DNA from: an uncultured archaeon
GTDB lineage: Archaea > Nanobdellota > Nanobdellia > Pacearchaeales > GW2011-AR1
DNA length: 46,807 nucleotides
Assembly: GCA_903866625.1 (NCBI GenBank)
Contig: CAIPOI010000005.1
Location: 80,371 to 127,177 of the forward strand
Direction of reading: 5' to 3'
Shown here: piece by piece, positions 32,690-40,468 of the stretch
How positions within the stretch are numbered: position 1 is the stretch's first letter
Layout of the letters: the number at the start of each line of letters is the position of its first letter
The notes under the pieces: generated by a model
What the model was told of the DNA's origin: nothing
The model's input: only the letters and a program-made list of their open reading frames with translations
Database searches by the model: none
Made by a program: the position numbers and the translations under genes

Positions 32690-33484
32690 ATGAAAGTATT
32701 AGCAATTGGAGACCCTCATGGAAATTTAGAAGGTATTTCAAAAATGCCTTTAAAAGAAGCAGATATTATTCTTTTAACCGGAGATATTGGAAGCGCAAAT
32801 TTAATGAGAAAAATGTCTTTTGATAATGTCGAGCGTTTAGCAAAAGGCTTGCCAAAGATTGAATATTCTCCAACTCAGAAAAAAAGAGCTTTTATGGAAG
32901 CCTATAATTCTTCAATGAAGTTGATTAGACATTTAGCTCGTTTCGCTCCAGTATTCACTATTTTTGGTAATGTAGAAAGTTCTAATAGAGATACAAAAGC
33001 AGAATCTAAAAAAATTGGATTAAAACTTCCACTCTTATACGATTCCTTAATTAGGATTCCCCAAGTTTCAGTTATTAATGGTAAGGGTGTTGATATTTCT
33101 GGATTAAAGGTTGGTGGAATAGGATATTTTGAAGATAGCTGTTGGGTTAGAGAATTTAAACCTTCAAAATATCAAAAAAGGTTGAAGAAGGCTGTAAAAG
33201 ATACTCACAAGGCTAGCAAAATTTTAAACAAGTTTGAAGGTTTAGATATTTTAGTTGCTCATCAACCCCCTTTAGGAATTCTTGATAAAGTTAGTTTTTC
33301 TGGTGCACCAAAATCTTGGTTAGGAAAACATGCAGGTAGTAAGGCTTTATTAGATTATATAAAAAGAAGGCAGCCCCGATATGTTTTTTGTGGGCATATT
33401 CATGAGGCAGCCGGAGAGGCAAGGATTGGTAGAACTCAAGTTTATAATTTAGGTTGTTGTGAATATCGTTTAATAGATATCTAA
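32690..33484 (+). CDS. Calcineurin-like metallophosphoesterase
   Basis: 264 residues. Metal-binding motifs are in order: 'GDPHGN' (Asp8, His10), 'LLTGDIG', 'FGNVES' (in place of GNHD), 'VAHQPP' and 'CGHIHE'. The family hydrolyses phosphomono- or diesters with a dimetal centre; the substrate is not evident. 'GNVES' is a variation seen in archaeal members. TATA-like AATTTTTAAG about 30 nt upstream. It stands alone before the gat operon. Confidence 0.88.
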   Translation: MKVLAIGDPHGNLEGISKMPLKEADIILLTGDIGSANLMRKMSFDNVERLAKGLPKIEYSPTQKKRAFMEAYNSSMKLIRHLARFAPVFTIFGNVESSNRDTKAESKKIGLKLPLLYDSLIRIPQVSVINGKGVDISGLKVGGIGYFEDSCWVREFKPSKYQKRLKKAVKDTHKASKILNKFEGLDILVAHQPPLGILDKVSFSGAPKSWLGKHAGSKALLDYIKRRQPRYVFCGHIHEAAGEARIGRTQVYNLGCCEYRLIDI

Positions 33485-33521
33485 TAACTAACTTTAAATA
33501 TTCTCTAAACTAGGCATAATT

Positions 33522-33755
33522 ATGAACGAAAAAGAAATCGAAACTCTTAGGAATGAAACAAAAAAGCTTTTGGATAAGTTCTCTAAAGCTTTAGATGCTG
33601 TAAAGAATTCTGAAGAGTGTAATGTTGAACGCGAGGAAGATAGAAGAAAAGAAAAAGAAGGAAAAAAAGTAGACGAAGATTTTAGAAAAATTATGCTTGA
33701 AAACGCTCCAACTAAATCTGAAGATTTTATAATTGCTGAAAAGAAGAGTTGGTGA
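33522..33755 (+). CDS. gatC: Asp/Glu-tRNA amidotransferase subunit C
   Basis: 77 residues. The short stabilising subunit of GatCAB. The N-terminal helix 'KEIETLRNETKKLLDKFSKALDAV' and the C-terminal 'REEDRRKEKEG...FRKIMLENAPTKSEDFIIAEKKSW' match the archaeal GatC pattern (R-E-D...NAP...). TATA-like CTTTAAATA near 33491-33499. First gene of a gatC/chorismate mutase/gatA unit; the next start is 7 nt after its stop. Confidence 0.82.
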   Translation: MNEKEIETLRNETKKLLDKFSKALDAVKNSEECNVEREEDRRKEKEGKKVDEDFRKIMLENAPTKSEDFIIAEKKSW

Positions 33756-33762
33756 TTCTAAG

Positions 33763-34035
33763 ATGGTTAATATAAACGATAAAGAGTTACAAGAATTAAG
33801 GAAGAAAATTGATGCTTTAGATAAAGAACTTCTCTTGAATTTAGAAGAGCGTTTTGAACTTGTAAACGATGTTGCTAGATTAAAGAAAAATAAGGGTCTT
33901 CCAATAAGGGATAAAGAAAGAGAGGAAGATGTTATTAAAAGCAAGTATGGATTAACCGAGTTACCTGAAGAGTTTGTTGCTAAGCTTTTTAGATTAATTA
34001 TTGATGAGTCAATTAAACAGGAGGAAGAAAATTAA
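33763..34035 (+). CDS. Chorismate mutase-like (AroQ class) protein
   Basis: 90 residues from the ATG at 33763; a longer frame from 33733 overlaps gatC. All-helical AroQ pattern: 'LRKKIDALDKELLLNLEERFELVNDVARLKK' with the Arg and Lys that bind substrate, then 'GLPIRDKEREEDVI' and 'LPEEFVAKLFRLIIDESIKQEEE'. The family converts chorismate to prephenate for Phe/Tyr synthesis. No other shikimate or aromatic gene is in the window, and the gene is locked between gatC and gatA, so a different role such as an accessory subunit cannot be excluded. Confidence 0.83.
   Translation: MVNINDKELQELRKKIDALDKELLLNLEERFELVNDVARLKKNKGLPIRDKEREEDVIKSKYGLTELPEEFVAKLFRLIIDESIKQEEEN
34019..34024 (+). promoter_or_regulatory. 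Shine-Dalgarno site for gatA
   Basis: AGGAGG, 12 nt before the ATG at 34037 and inside the end of the chorismate mutase-like gene. It fixes the gatA start at 34037 rather than an upstream in-frame ATG at 34001. Confidence 0.7.
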
Positions 34036-34036
34036 A

Positions 34037-35329
34037 ATGTTAGTTGTTGAAAAAGTAAAAAAATATTTAGAAGCAATTGAAAAAGATAATCAGAAAGGTA
34101 AAAAGATAAATGCTATTCTTCATTTGAATCCAAATATTCTTGAAGAAGCTAAGGTTGTTGATGAAAAGGTTAAGAAAGGTAAAGCCGGGAAACTTGCAGG
34201 AATTGTATTTGTTATTAAATCTAATATTTGTGTTAAAGGATTAGTTGCTAATTGTGCTAGTAAAACTCTTGAGAATTTTAAAGCGCCTTATAACGCCTCA
34301 GTTATTGAAAAAATTAAGGCTGAAGATGGATTAATTATTGGAATGGCTAATATGGATGAGTTTGCTTCTGGAAGTTCGGGGGAAACTTCTGCTTTTGGCA
34401 TAACAAAAAATCCTGCGGCTTTAGAAAGAATACCTGGTGGTTCATCAAGTGGTTCTGCTGCTAGTGTTGCTGCTGGTTTTTGTGACGTTGCTCTTGGTTC
34501 AGATACTGGTGGTAGCATAAGAAATCCTGCTTCTCATTGCGGTATTGTTGGATTTAAACCCAGTTACGGAGCAGTTAGTAGATTTGGATTAATTGATTTG
34601 GGTATGAGTCTTGATACTATTGGAGTACTTGTTAAAAATGTTAAAGATGCTAAACTTGTTTTTCAGGTTATAGCTGGAAAAGATGAAAGAGATCCAACCA
34701 CCAGAAAAATTGAACCAAAGAAGGATATTAAAAAGATAAAGATTGGAATTCCTCAGGTTGGAGCTAGTAAAGAGATTCTTGATTTAATTAACAAGAAAGT
34801 GAAAGAATTTTGTAAGAAAAATGGTTGGCAAGAGACTCAGATTGAAATAAAACATATTGATCTGGGTATACAGACTTACTATCCTATAAACTATGTTGAG
34901 TTTTTTTCAGGAACAAGAAAGTTTGATGGTCGTAGATTTGGTAAAAAGATTGAAGATTCATGCGGAAAAGAAGTTCTTAGAAGAATTTTGGGAGGTTCTA
35001 TGATCGCTGAGGAAGAATTTTCTGGAAGATATTATAAAAAAGCATTAGATGCTAAAAAACTTCTTGAAAAAGAATTTGAAGGTGCATTTGAAAAAGTAGA
35101 CCTTATAGTTACTCCAACTGTTCCCAGACTACCTCATAAATTTGGAGAAAAGATAAGTTTTGAGGATATGTACAACTACGATACTCTTACAGTTCTTGCT
35201 AACATCGCAGAAATATGTGCAGTAAGTGTTCCTGCTGGAAAGATTCAAGGAATTCCTGTTGGAGTACAGATTATGGCTGCAAGAGGTAAAGACTTAATGC
35301 TTCTTGAAGCAGCAGAAAGATTTGAATAA
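34037..35329 (+). CDS. gatA: Asp/Glu-tRNA amidotransferase subunit A (amidase)
   Basis: 430 residues, slightly short for GatA (about 470-485). Releases ammonia from glutamine or asparagine for GatB. Amidase signature and Ser/cis-Ser/Lys triad are visible: Lys in 'GIVFVIKSNICVKG', cis-Ser in 'ERIPGGSSSGSAASVAAG', nucleophile Ser in 'GSDTGGSIRNPASHCG'. The C-terminal 'PVGVQIMAARGKDLMLLEAAERFE' is typical. The start follows the previous stop by 1 nt. With gatC here and gatB at 18138-19493 the GatCAB set is complete. Confidence 0.95.
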   Translation: MLVVEKVKKYLEAIEKDNQKGKKINAILHLNPNILEEAKVVDEKVKKGKAGKLAGIVFVIKSNICVKGLVANCASKTLENFKAPYNASVIEKIKAEDGLIIGMANMDEFASGSSGETSAFGITKNPAALERIPGGSSSGSAASVAAGFCDVALGSDTGGSIRNPASHCGIVGFKPSYGAVSRFGLIDLGMSLDTIGVLVKNVKDAKLVFQVIAGKDERDPTTRKIEPKKDIKKIKIGIPQVGASKEILDLINKKVKEFCKKNGWQETQIEIKHIDLGIQTYYPINYVEFFSGTRKFDGRRFGKKIEDSCGKEVLRRILGGSMIAEEEFSGRYYKKALDAKKLLEKEFEGAFEKVDLIVTPTVPRLPHKFGEKISFEDMYNYDTLTVLANIAEICAVSVPAGKIQGIPVGVQIMAARGKDLMLLEAAERFE

Positions 35330-35559
35330 AACTATTCTCGCCTCGCTAAAGCTCGGCTTGTTAAAAATTATTGCCTCTCCAAAATCTCAGTGTTCGATTT
35401 TTCCGAGATATTACTAAAACTATTATTAATAACTACGAATAAACGAACTTGTGCAGTTTAGAAGTAGACAATTACGAGTTTTTTTGTAAGTAGTGTTTTT
35501 ATTTTTTAGTAACAAAGCTTTAAATAATTCTAAGATGGCTTAATTTTGAAAAAGAGAAC
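35330..35559. other. Intergenic region, no gene seen
   Basis: 230 bp without a convincing ORF or known RNA. It has a local GC-richer patch (35338-35360). It shares a short string (TTTTTTAGTAACAAA, near 35504-35518) with the gap before ftsZ (near 38284-38298), which may be chance. TATA-like GCTTTAAATAA at 35518-35528 probably serves the next gene. Confidence 0.4.
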
Positions 35560-36258
35560 ATGATTTATAATAATATAGACTTAAGATGGTTGGGGCATTC
35601 AGGGTTTCTTGTTAAATCTACCGTGGGAAATATCTATATCGACCCATTTAAACTTCAAGCAGAAGAAGATGTTTATGGAAAATTTGAAAGCAAAGAAAAG
35701 GCAGATGTTATTTTCATAACTCATTCACATTATGATCATTGTTCTATAGAAGATATAAGAAAAATAGTAAAAGATGGAACAATGATTATCTGTCCTGCAG
35801 ATGTTTTTAGTAAATTTTCAAAAATTGATAAGAAATTGGATATAAAAATTGCTAATCCTGGAACAAGGATGGAGTTTTTTAACGGAAAATTAAAATTTTG
35901 GGCTATACCTGCTTATAACATTAATAAAAGCTTTCATTCTAAAGATGAAGAATGGGTTGGTTATGTTATTCAAGTTAATGATACCCTAATTTATCATGCA
36001 GGAGATACAGATTTGATTCCTGAAATGAAAAATCTTTCAAGTATGAAACTTGATTTTGCATTTTTACCCATTGGAGGTACTTTTACAATGAATGCTGGTG
36101 AGGCTGCTAAAGCAGCAGGTATGATAAAACCCAAGTTTGCTGTTCCAATTCATTATGGTAGCATAGATAATACTAAGGGTAAAAGTGAAGCTGATGTTTT
36201 TAAAAAACATTGTTCTGTTGAAGGTGTTGAAGTTAAGCTACTCGAAGTTGATAAATAG
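35560..36258 (+). CDS. Metallo-beta-lactamase fold hydrolase (UPF0173/UlaG-like)
   Basis: 232 residues. Starts with the family's 'LRWLGHSGFLVKS' strand. The zinc site is 'THSHYDHCS' (HxHxDH), with later ligands in 'IYHAGDTDL' and 'VPIHYGS'. Related proteins hydrolyse phosphodiesters or lactones; the substrate here is unknown. It ends directly against the convergent SLOG-fold gene with no spacer. Confidence 0.88.
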   Translation: MIYNNIDLRWLGHSGFLVKSTVGNIYIDPFKLQAEEDVYGKFESKEKADVIFITHSHYDHCSIEDIRKIVKDGTMIICPADVFSKFSKIDKKLDIKIANPGTRMEFFNGKLKFWAIPAYNINKSFHSKDEEWVGYVIQVNDTLIYHAGDTDLIPEMKNLSSMKLDFAFLPIGGTFTMNAGEAAKAAGMIKPKFAVPIHYGSIDNTKGKSEADVFKKHCSVEGVEVKLLEVDK

Positions 36259-36753
36259 TTATTTTTCAATTTTTAATTTGTGGTAAGAGACATATTTTAA
36301 ATTTAAACTTCTTTCAAGTTCTTTTGGAAGTTCTTGAGTTATTAATTCTTTTATGATAAAAACCGGTTTTGGTTTTAACCATTTTGTATAACAAATTTCA
36401 GCTAATCCTCCAACACTATATCCTAATTGAACTAATGCTTCTGTTTCTTCATTTAATTTCTCTGGTTGATTTCTCCAAGTTCCACAATTAATTTTTTCGC
36501 CAATTTCAGTATTAATCCATGAAATTCCAAATTCCTCATCATCCAGCGGGATTATTGAAAAAACCTTCTTGCCTTTGTTTTTAATATACTCTTGAGCAAA
36601 TAATTCTGAAACACTACCTTTATCAGGAGTTACCACAATTTCATGTCCTTCTTTAGCTAGTTGTTTTGCTATTTCTATAATAATTTCCTTGGATTTTGGA
36701 TTAATTTCTTCTACGTAACTTATTTTGCTAGGACTTATTATTCCTATTCTCAT
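36259..36753 (-). CDS. SLOG/Rossmann-fold (LOG-like) nucleotide-binding protein
   Basis: 164 residues. N-terminal Rossmann strand 'RIGIISPSKIS', then 'AKQLAKEGHEIVVTPDKGSVSELFAQEYI' and a central 'EALVQLGYSVGGLAEICY' that matches the glycine motif of LOG/TIGR00725-type proteins. These bind nucleotides or nucleosides; some are phosphoribohydrolases. The catalytic 'PGGxGTxxE' is weak (VGGLAEI), so enzymatic activity is doubtful. Divergent from taw3 with only 41 bp between start codons. Confidence 0.68.
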   Translation of the reverse strand: MRIGIISPSKISYVEEINPKSKEIIIEIAKQLAKEGHEIVVTPDKGSVSELFAQEYIKNKGKKVFSIIPLDDEEFGISWINTEIGEKINCGTWRNQPEKLNEETEALVQLGYSVGGLAEICYTKWLKPKPVFIIKELITQELPKELERSLNLKYVSYHKLKIEK

Positions 36754-36794
36754 AAAAACAAGGGATTTTTAAACTACTTAAGCTTTTCTTGACT

Positions 36795-37355
36795 ATGATA
36801 ACTTTTGAAAGGAGAAAAGAAGATTGCTTGAAGAAAGATGATAAGAGCTCAATTGGTGAAATTGATAGACCAATAAAATCTCTTTGTGAAAAAATTAACA
36901 AGCTCGAGAACTATTATACCCTTAGTTCGTGTTCTGGTAGAGTTGTTCTAATTAAAAATCTTGAAAAGAAGCAGGCAGGTATGTTTGTATTTAGAACCCA
37001 TAATAAAATTAGTTTCAAAGAAATAAAACAAGAGCTTTCTAAGGCTTCAGATAAAAAAGAAAATCTTATCTTTAAGCAAGAATCTTGCATACTTCATGTT
37101 TGTTGTAAAAGTTTGGAGGATGCTGAAAAACTTCTTAATAAAGCCAGAATTTGTGGTTGGAAAAATTCAGGCATTATGACTGCCTCTACTCGGATAGTTT
37201 TAGAGTTAAGAAGTACAGAATATCTTGCCTTACCTATAATGAATTCGGGTAAATTGCTTGTTGATGAAGATTATCTAAAGGTTTTAGTAAAAGAGAGCAA
37301 TAAAAGACTTGAAAAGACCTGGGAAAAGATTAATAAGCTCGAAAAGTTAATCTAA
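36795..37355 (+). CDS. taw3: tRNA wybutosine-synthesis protein Taw3 (TYW3-like)
   Basis: 186 residues from the ATG at 36795; a TTG two codons earlier is ignored. Taw3 methylates the wyosine base at position 37 of archaeal tRNA-Phe. Family pattern: 'FERRKEDCLKKDDKSSIGEIDRPIKSLCEKIN', 'YYTLSSCSGRVVLI', 'ESCILHVCC', 'GWKNSGIM' and 'VELRSTE'-like strands. TATA-like GATTTTTAAA about 25 nt upstream sits between the two divergent starts. Three very small genes follow with 3-8 nt spacing, probably one transcript. Confidence 0.9.
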   Translation: MITFERRKEDCLKKDDKSSIGEIDRPIKSLCEKINKLENYYTLSSCSGRVVLIKNLEKKQAGMFVFRTHNKISFKEIKQELSKASDKKENLIFKQESCILHVCCKSLEDAEKLLNKARICGWKNSGIMTASTRIVLELRSTEYLALPIMNSGKLLVDEDYLKVLVKESNKRLEKTWEKINKLEKLI

Positions 37356-37358
37356 GAT

Positions 37359-37568
37359 ATGCCTTCAGAGAAACCTCCTTTTGAGTGCACCTATCAGTGG
37401 ATTTTTGAAAAATTGATTGGGAATAATCCTGAGTTTTGTCCTGATCATAACTATCTTTATTTTGATTATGATATTGGGGTGGCTTTATGGATGAGACCTA
37501 CTAGCAATAACCTGGAAGCTTTGACTACAACCGCCTTTAAGCAAGGAGATTATAAACCTTTATTTTAA
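37359..37568 (+). CDS. Small hypothetical protein (69 residues)
   Basis: Reads MPSEKPPFECTYQWIFEKLIG... with 'NPEFCPDHNYLYFDYDIGVALWMRP', rich in aromatic residues and with two Cys. No family recognised. Starts 3 nt after the taw3 stop and ends 3 nt before the next ATG. Its compact place in the operon is the main evidence that it is real. Confidence 0.55.
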   Translation: MPSEKPPFECTYQWIFEKLIGNNPEFCPDHNYLYFDYDIGVALWMRPTSNNLEALTTTAFKQGDYKPLF

Positions 37569-37571
37569 ACA

Positions 37572-37931
37572 ATGGAGACTCAAGAAAATTTTCAGCCAAA
37601 TAAATACTTAAGAGAGATTTTGAGGCGAGTACAGACTCTTGTTTATGGATATACTGATTTTGCTGCTTTAGGTCCTGGGCATATTTATTTAGTTAGAATT
37701 TCTCAACCCGGAAATCCTTTATTTTATTTGACTCGAGTTAGACCTTTAGAAAACGAAACTCCTTGTAGATATTGCGGTAAACCTGCGGGAATAGAAGATG
37801 CCTTAGAACTACTTTATGGCAGATTTAAAATTATCGGAAAAAGTGGAAAAAAAGTTGAAGTAGATCCAGAACTCAGATTATTTGCACTTCATATAAAACA
37901 CCTTCATGAAAATGTTGCTGAATTAGATTAA
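37572..37931 (+). CDS. Putative small zinc-binding protein 1
   Basis: 119 residues. A strand-rich N-terminal half (FAALGPGHIYLVRISQPGNPLFYLTRV) precedes CRYCGK at about 72-77. Some 36 residues on, 'ALHIKHLHE' supplies closely spaced His. The layout CxxC...HxxxH suggests one zinc site. The next gene encodes a protein of similar design, so they may be distant paralogues. Function unknown. Confidence 0.6.
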   Translation: METQENFQPNKYLREILRRVQTLVYGYTDFAALGPGHIYLVRISQPGNPLFYLTRVRPLENETPCRYCGKPAGIEDALELLYGRFKIIGKSGKKVEVDPELRLFALHIKHLHENVAELD

Positions 37932-37939
37932 AAATTAAA

Positions 37940-38263
37940 ATGGCAGATGATATTCCCGGGGAGAGAAAAACTATGCCTATAGATATTGAGGCTATAAATG
38001 TACTTTTAGATTATCTTAGTGATGGTGAATTTGAAAGAGGACATTCTTATCATCTTAGAGATAGTAATGAGTATTTAGGATTTTCTTTTGTTCCTGTAAC
38101 TGCAGAAGTTGGATGCTCTCGTTGTGATCAGCAAATTCTTGTTGGGCAAGGAATTAAAATTTCTAGAAAACAATTAGAAGAATTATCTAAAACTTCTAAT
38201 GGAGTTAGTTTTAATGAGCAAACTATGACTTTATTTCTGCATTATAGACATTTAGGAAGATAA
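37940..38263 (+). CDS. Putative small zinc-binding protein 2
   Basis: 107 residues. Begins 'ADDIPGERKTMPIDIEAINVLLDYL', then 'GHSYHLRDSNEYLGFSFVPV' and CSRCDQ at about 59-64, and closes with 'LFLHYRHLGR' supplying two His. Pattern CxxC plus HxxH parallels the preceding gene. No known family or function. Confidence 0.6.
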   Translation: MADDIPGERKTMPIDIEAINVLLDYLSDGEFERGHSYHLRDSNEYLGFSFVPVTAEVGCSRCDQQILVGQGIKISRKQLEELSKTSNGVSFNEQTMTLFLHYRHLGR

Positions 38264-38573
38264 TTTTTTCTATTTTTCTCAATTTTTTAGTAACAAAAAA
38301 TTTAGAAATTAAAAAGATTTAATTTCTAACTCTCCAAAACCAAATTAAATATCATTCTTAAGTAATAAATTCAGTAAAAGATGGTTTTGAAGATTTTCAG
38401 AAAGATTTATTAAGAGGCGAGCTCATATTTTTCTAGTTTATTGTGTGTTCTAGTTGGAAATATAAGCTCTTCTCGCCTCTTTAAATTAAAATAGTATGCT
38501 GGCGGAACTATTTAAACATTTCGTAGGTTCCAAAAGGCAAAAATAATGTAAGGAGGCTAAACAAAAAAGAAAA
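38264..38573. other. 310-bp intergenic region before ftsZ
   Basis: No protein-coding gene seen. It holds a long inverted repeat (38411-38480), the TATA-like TATTTAAAC (38509-38517) for ftsZ, and an AAGGAGG (38551-38557) 16 nt before the ftsZ ATG, so ftsZ probably has a real leader. An earlier TATA-like AATTAAATATC (near 38343-38353) could start a short transcript ending in the inverted repeat. Confidence 0.5.
38411..38480. repeat. Long stem-loop between the small-gene operon and ftsZ
   Basis: Arms AAGAGGCGAG (38411-38420) and CTCGCCTCTT (38471-38480) pair perfectly over 10 bp. Inside them AGCT/AGCT, ATATTT/AAATAT and CTAG/CTAG extend the stem with small bulges, leaving a loop of about 14 nt. 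The right arm is followed by TAAATT. Candidate terminator of the 37359-38263 operon or a small structured RNA. Confidence 0.55.
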
Positions 38574-39656
38574 ATGGTACTTGAATTTGCAAAAGAAGCT
38601 ATTGAAAATGCTGATAAAAACAGTATTAACTTCGATGAATTGAAAGCTGGTAAGGCAAATATCAAAGTAGTTGGATGTGGTGGAGCAGGTTGCAATGCAA
38701 TAACTTGGTTGTTTAACAAAGGTATTAGCGGCGCGACTGTGTATGGTTTAAACACTGATGCATTGCACCTAAGCATTACAAAAGCTGATGATAAAATCCT
38801 TATTGGTAAAGAAATGACTCGAGGACTTGGTGCTGGCGGTCATCCTAATGTAGGACGTGAAGCAGCAAAAGAATCTATCTCTGAAATTAAAAAAGCAGTT
38901 GTAGGTTCTGATATGGTTTTCATATTAGCAGGTATGGGTGGAGGTACTGGAACAGGTTCTGCTCCGGTTGTTGCTCAAGCTGCAAGAGAAACAGGTGCAG
39001 TAACTATTGCTGTAGTTACTATGCCATTCGAATGCGAAAAAGCTAGAATTGAAAAAGCTGAATTTGGATTGCAAGAATTAAGAGATGTTGTTGATACAGT
39101 TATTGTAATTGATAATAATCGCTTAGTCGATATTGCAGGACAACTTCCTATTCAACAGGCTTTCGCAGTTGCTAATGAGTTAATCTCTACTATGATTAAG
39201 GGTATTGTTGAAACAATCACTCTTCCATCATTGATTAACCTAGACTATGCTGATGTTTCTTCAGTAATGAAGAAAGGACAGGTTGCTGTTATTGGTATTG
39301 GAGAATCTGACTCAAGCGATAGAGTTAATGAGGCTGTTAGACAGGCATTAACACATCCTTTGCTTGATGTCGATTACAGAGGCGCTAATGGTGCTTTGAT
39401 CCACATTACATGCGGACCAGACATGAAGCTTGAAGAATTCAGCCAAATTGGTAATCTTGTAGCAGAAAACCTTTCACAGGATGCTCAGGTTATTATTGGT
39501 GCTAGAATTAACAAGGACTTTGAAGGCAAGGTTAGAGTTATCACGATTATGACTGGAGTTAAATCTCCTTATGTTCTTGGAAAAGAACGTGAAGAAGAAA
39601 ATTACTCAAAGGTTTCTCGTGAGATGTCTGACTTAGGAATCGAAGTTTACAGATAA
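38574..39656 (+). CDS. ftsZ: Cell division GTPase FtsZ
   Basis: 360 residues. Tubulin-like GTPase that forms the division ring. GTP-binding 'VVGCGGAGCNAITWL' (33-46) and the tubulin signature GGGTGTGS (122-129) are intact, along with 'IVIDNNRLVDI' and the T7-loop 'NLDYADVSSVMKKGQVAVIGIGE'. The tail after 'VLGKEREEE' is short, with no clear conserved C-terminal peptide. The gene shows more GC-containing codons than its neighbours, as expected for high expression. A strong terminator-like hairpin follows. Confidence 0.96.
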   Translation: MVLEFAKEAIENADKNSINFDELKAGKANIKVVGCGGAGCNAITWLFNKGISGATVYGLNTDALHLSITKADDKILIGKEMTRGLGAGGHPNVGREAAKESISEIKKAVVGSDMVFILAGMGGGTGTGSAPVVAQAARETGAVTIAVVTMPFECEKARIEKAEFGLQELRDVVDTVIVIDNNRLVDIAGQLPIQQAFAVANELISTMIKGIVETITLPSLINLDYADVSSVMKKGQVAVIGIGESDSSDRVNEAVRQALTHPLLDVDYRGANGALIHITCGPDMKLEEFSQIGNLVAENLSQDAQVIIGARINKDFEGKVRVITIMTGVKSPYVLGKEREEENYSKVSREMSDLGIEVYR

Positions 39657-39686
39657 TCAGCTTGATTATTTAATTTTATTTTAAAC

Positions 39687-39720
39687 AAGCCGGCTCGGTA
39701 AAACGAGCCGGTTTCTTTTT
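39687..39720 (+). terminator. Hairpin plus T-run after ftsZ
   Basis: Stem CCGGCTCG (39690-39697) and CGAGCCGG (39704-39711) with loop GTAAAA, extended by A-T and G-T pairs on the outer side, and followed by TTTCTTTTTCT. The GC-rich stem stands out strongly in this AT-rich DNA. Confidence 0.8.
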
Positions 39721-39750
39721 CTATTTTTTGATCTAGTGCATACGTGCAAA

Positions 39751-40416
39751 ATGGAAACTAAAATATATTCTCCAAAAAAGAAGGAGCTATTAGCCCTCTT
39801 GACTCTTTGCTCTTGTCAAATATATCATCAATTACATTATTCTATCACTGTTAATAACTCTGAAATTTTAAGAGATTTTTCAAAAAAACCCTTGGTTTTA
39901 TTACCCAAACATCAAGCAATTACAGATTTGTTGTTAGAAGGTTATCTTGTTCTTAGAAATACTGGAAAATGTCCTTATGCACCAATGAAAGACAGTCTTC
40001 CTCAAATTTTAGAATACATCGGAGGAATTCCCATAAAAAGACTAAAAGATATTAAGAGTACAACTAATAGGGAAGAAAGAAAAAAATTAATTCAAGAGGC
40101 TCAAGAACAAAAAGAATTCTTAGAACAGGCTTATACTTTTCATTTATCAAGAAATGAACCTTTAATTGTTCATCCGGAAGGAGAGCGAAACTACCGAAGG
40201 GTTGGTAAGATTAATCCAAGTTCTTTAATTTTATTATTAAATGCACAAGAGAAACTTAGTGAACAAATAAACTTTGTTCCATTGGATATTTTTTATGAAG
40301 ACATAAAAAGATTTCGTTCAAAAATAGTCCTTAAATTTGGAAAACCAATTCAGACAAGTGATTTGAATGTTTTAGTAGAGCATATAATTCAAGAGGTTAG
40401 ATTGTTGGAGAGATAA
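39751..40416 (+). CDS. PlsC-like acyltransferase
   Basis: 221 residues from the ATG at 39751; a GTG start at 39736 is possible. Lysophosphatidate acyltransferase family: catalytic HX4D in 'LLPKHQAITDLLL', then 'APMKDSLPQILEYIGGIPIKR' and 'IVHPEGERNYRR' in place of the usual PEGTR motif, and 'NFVPLDIFYED'. No clear membrane helix. Archaeal membranes are ether-linked, so a PlsC homologue is unexpected and its acceptor is unknown. It may have come from bacteria or act on another molecule. Confidence 0.82.
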   Translation: METKIYSPKKKELLALLTLCSCQIYHQLHYSITVNNSEILRDFSKKPLVLLPKHQAITDLLLEGYLVLRNTGKCPYAPMKDSLPQILEYIGGIPIKRLKDIKSTTNREERKKLIQEAQEQKEFLEQAYTFHLSRNEPLIVHPEGERNYRRVGKINPSSLILLLNAQEKLSEQINFVPLDIFYEDIKRFRSKIVLKFGKPIQTSDLNVLVEHIIQEVRLLER

Positions 40417-40468
40417 TATCTGCTTAGAAACTATAAATATTTAAAAACTATGAAATAGCTATTGAAGT

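Noticed and set aside
33591-33944. Minus-strand ORF of 117 codons across gatC and the chorismate mutase-like gene.
   Set aside because: Serine- and phenylalanine-rich composition typical of the complement of Lys/Glu-rich coding DNA.
35330-35559. A C/D or H/ACA guide RNA in the gap after gatA.
   Set aside because: No convincing box C/D or ACA pairs with proper spacing could be found on either strand.
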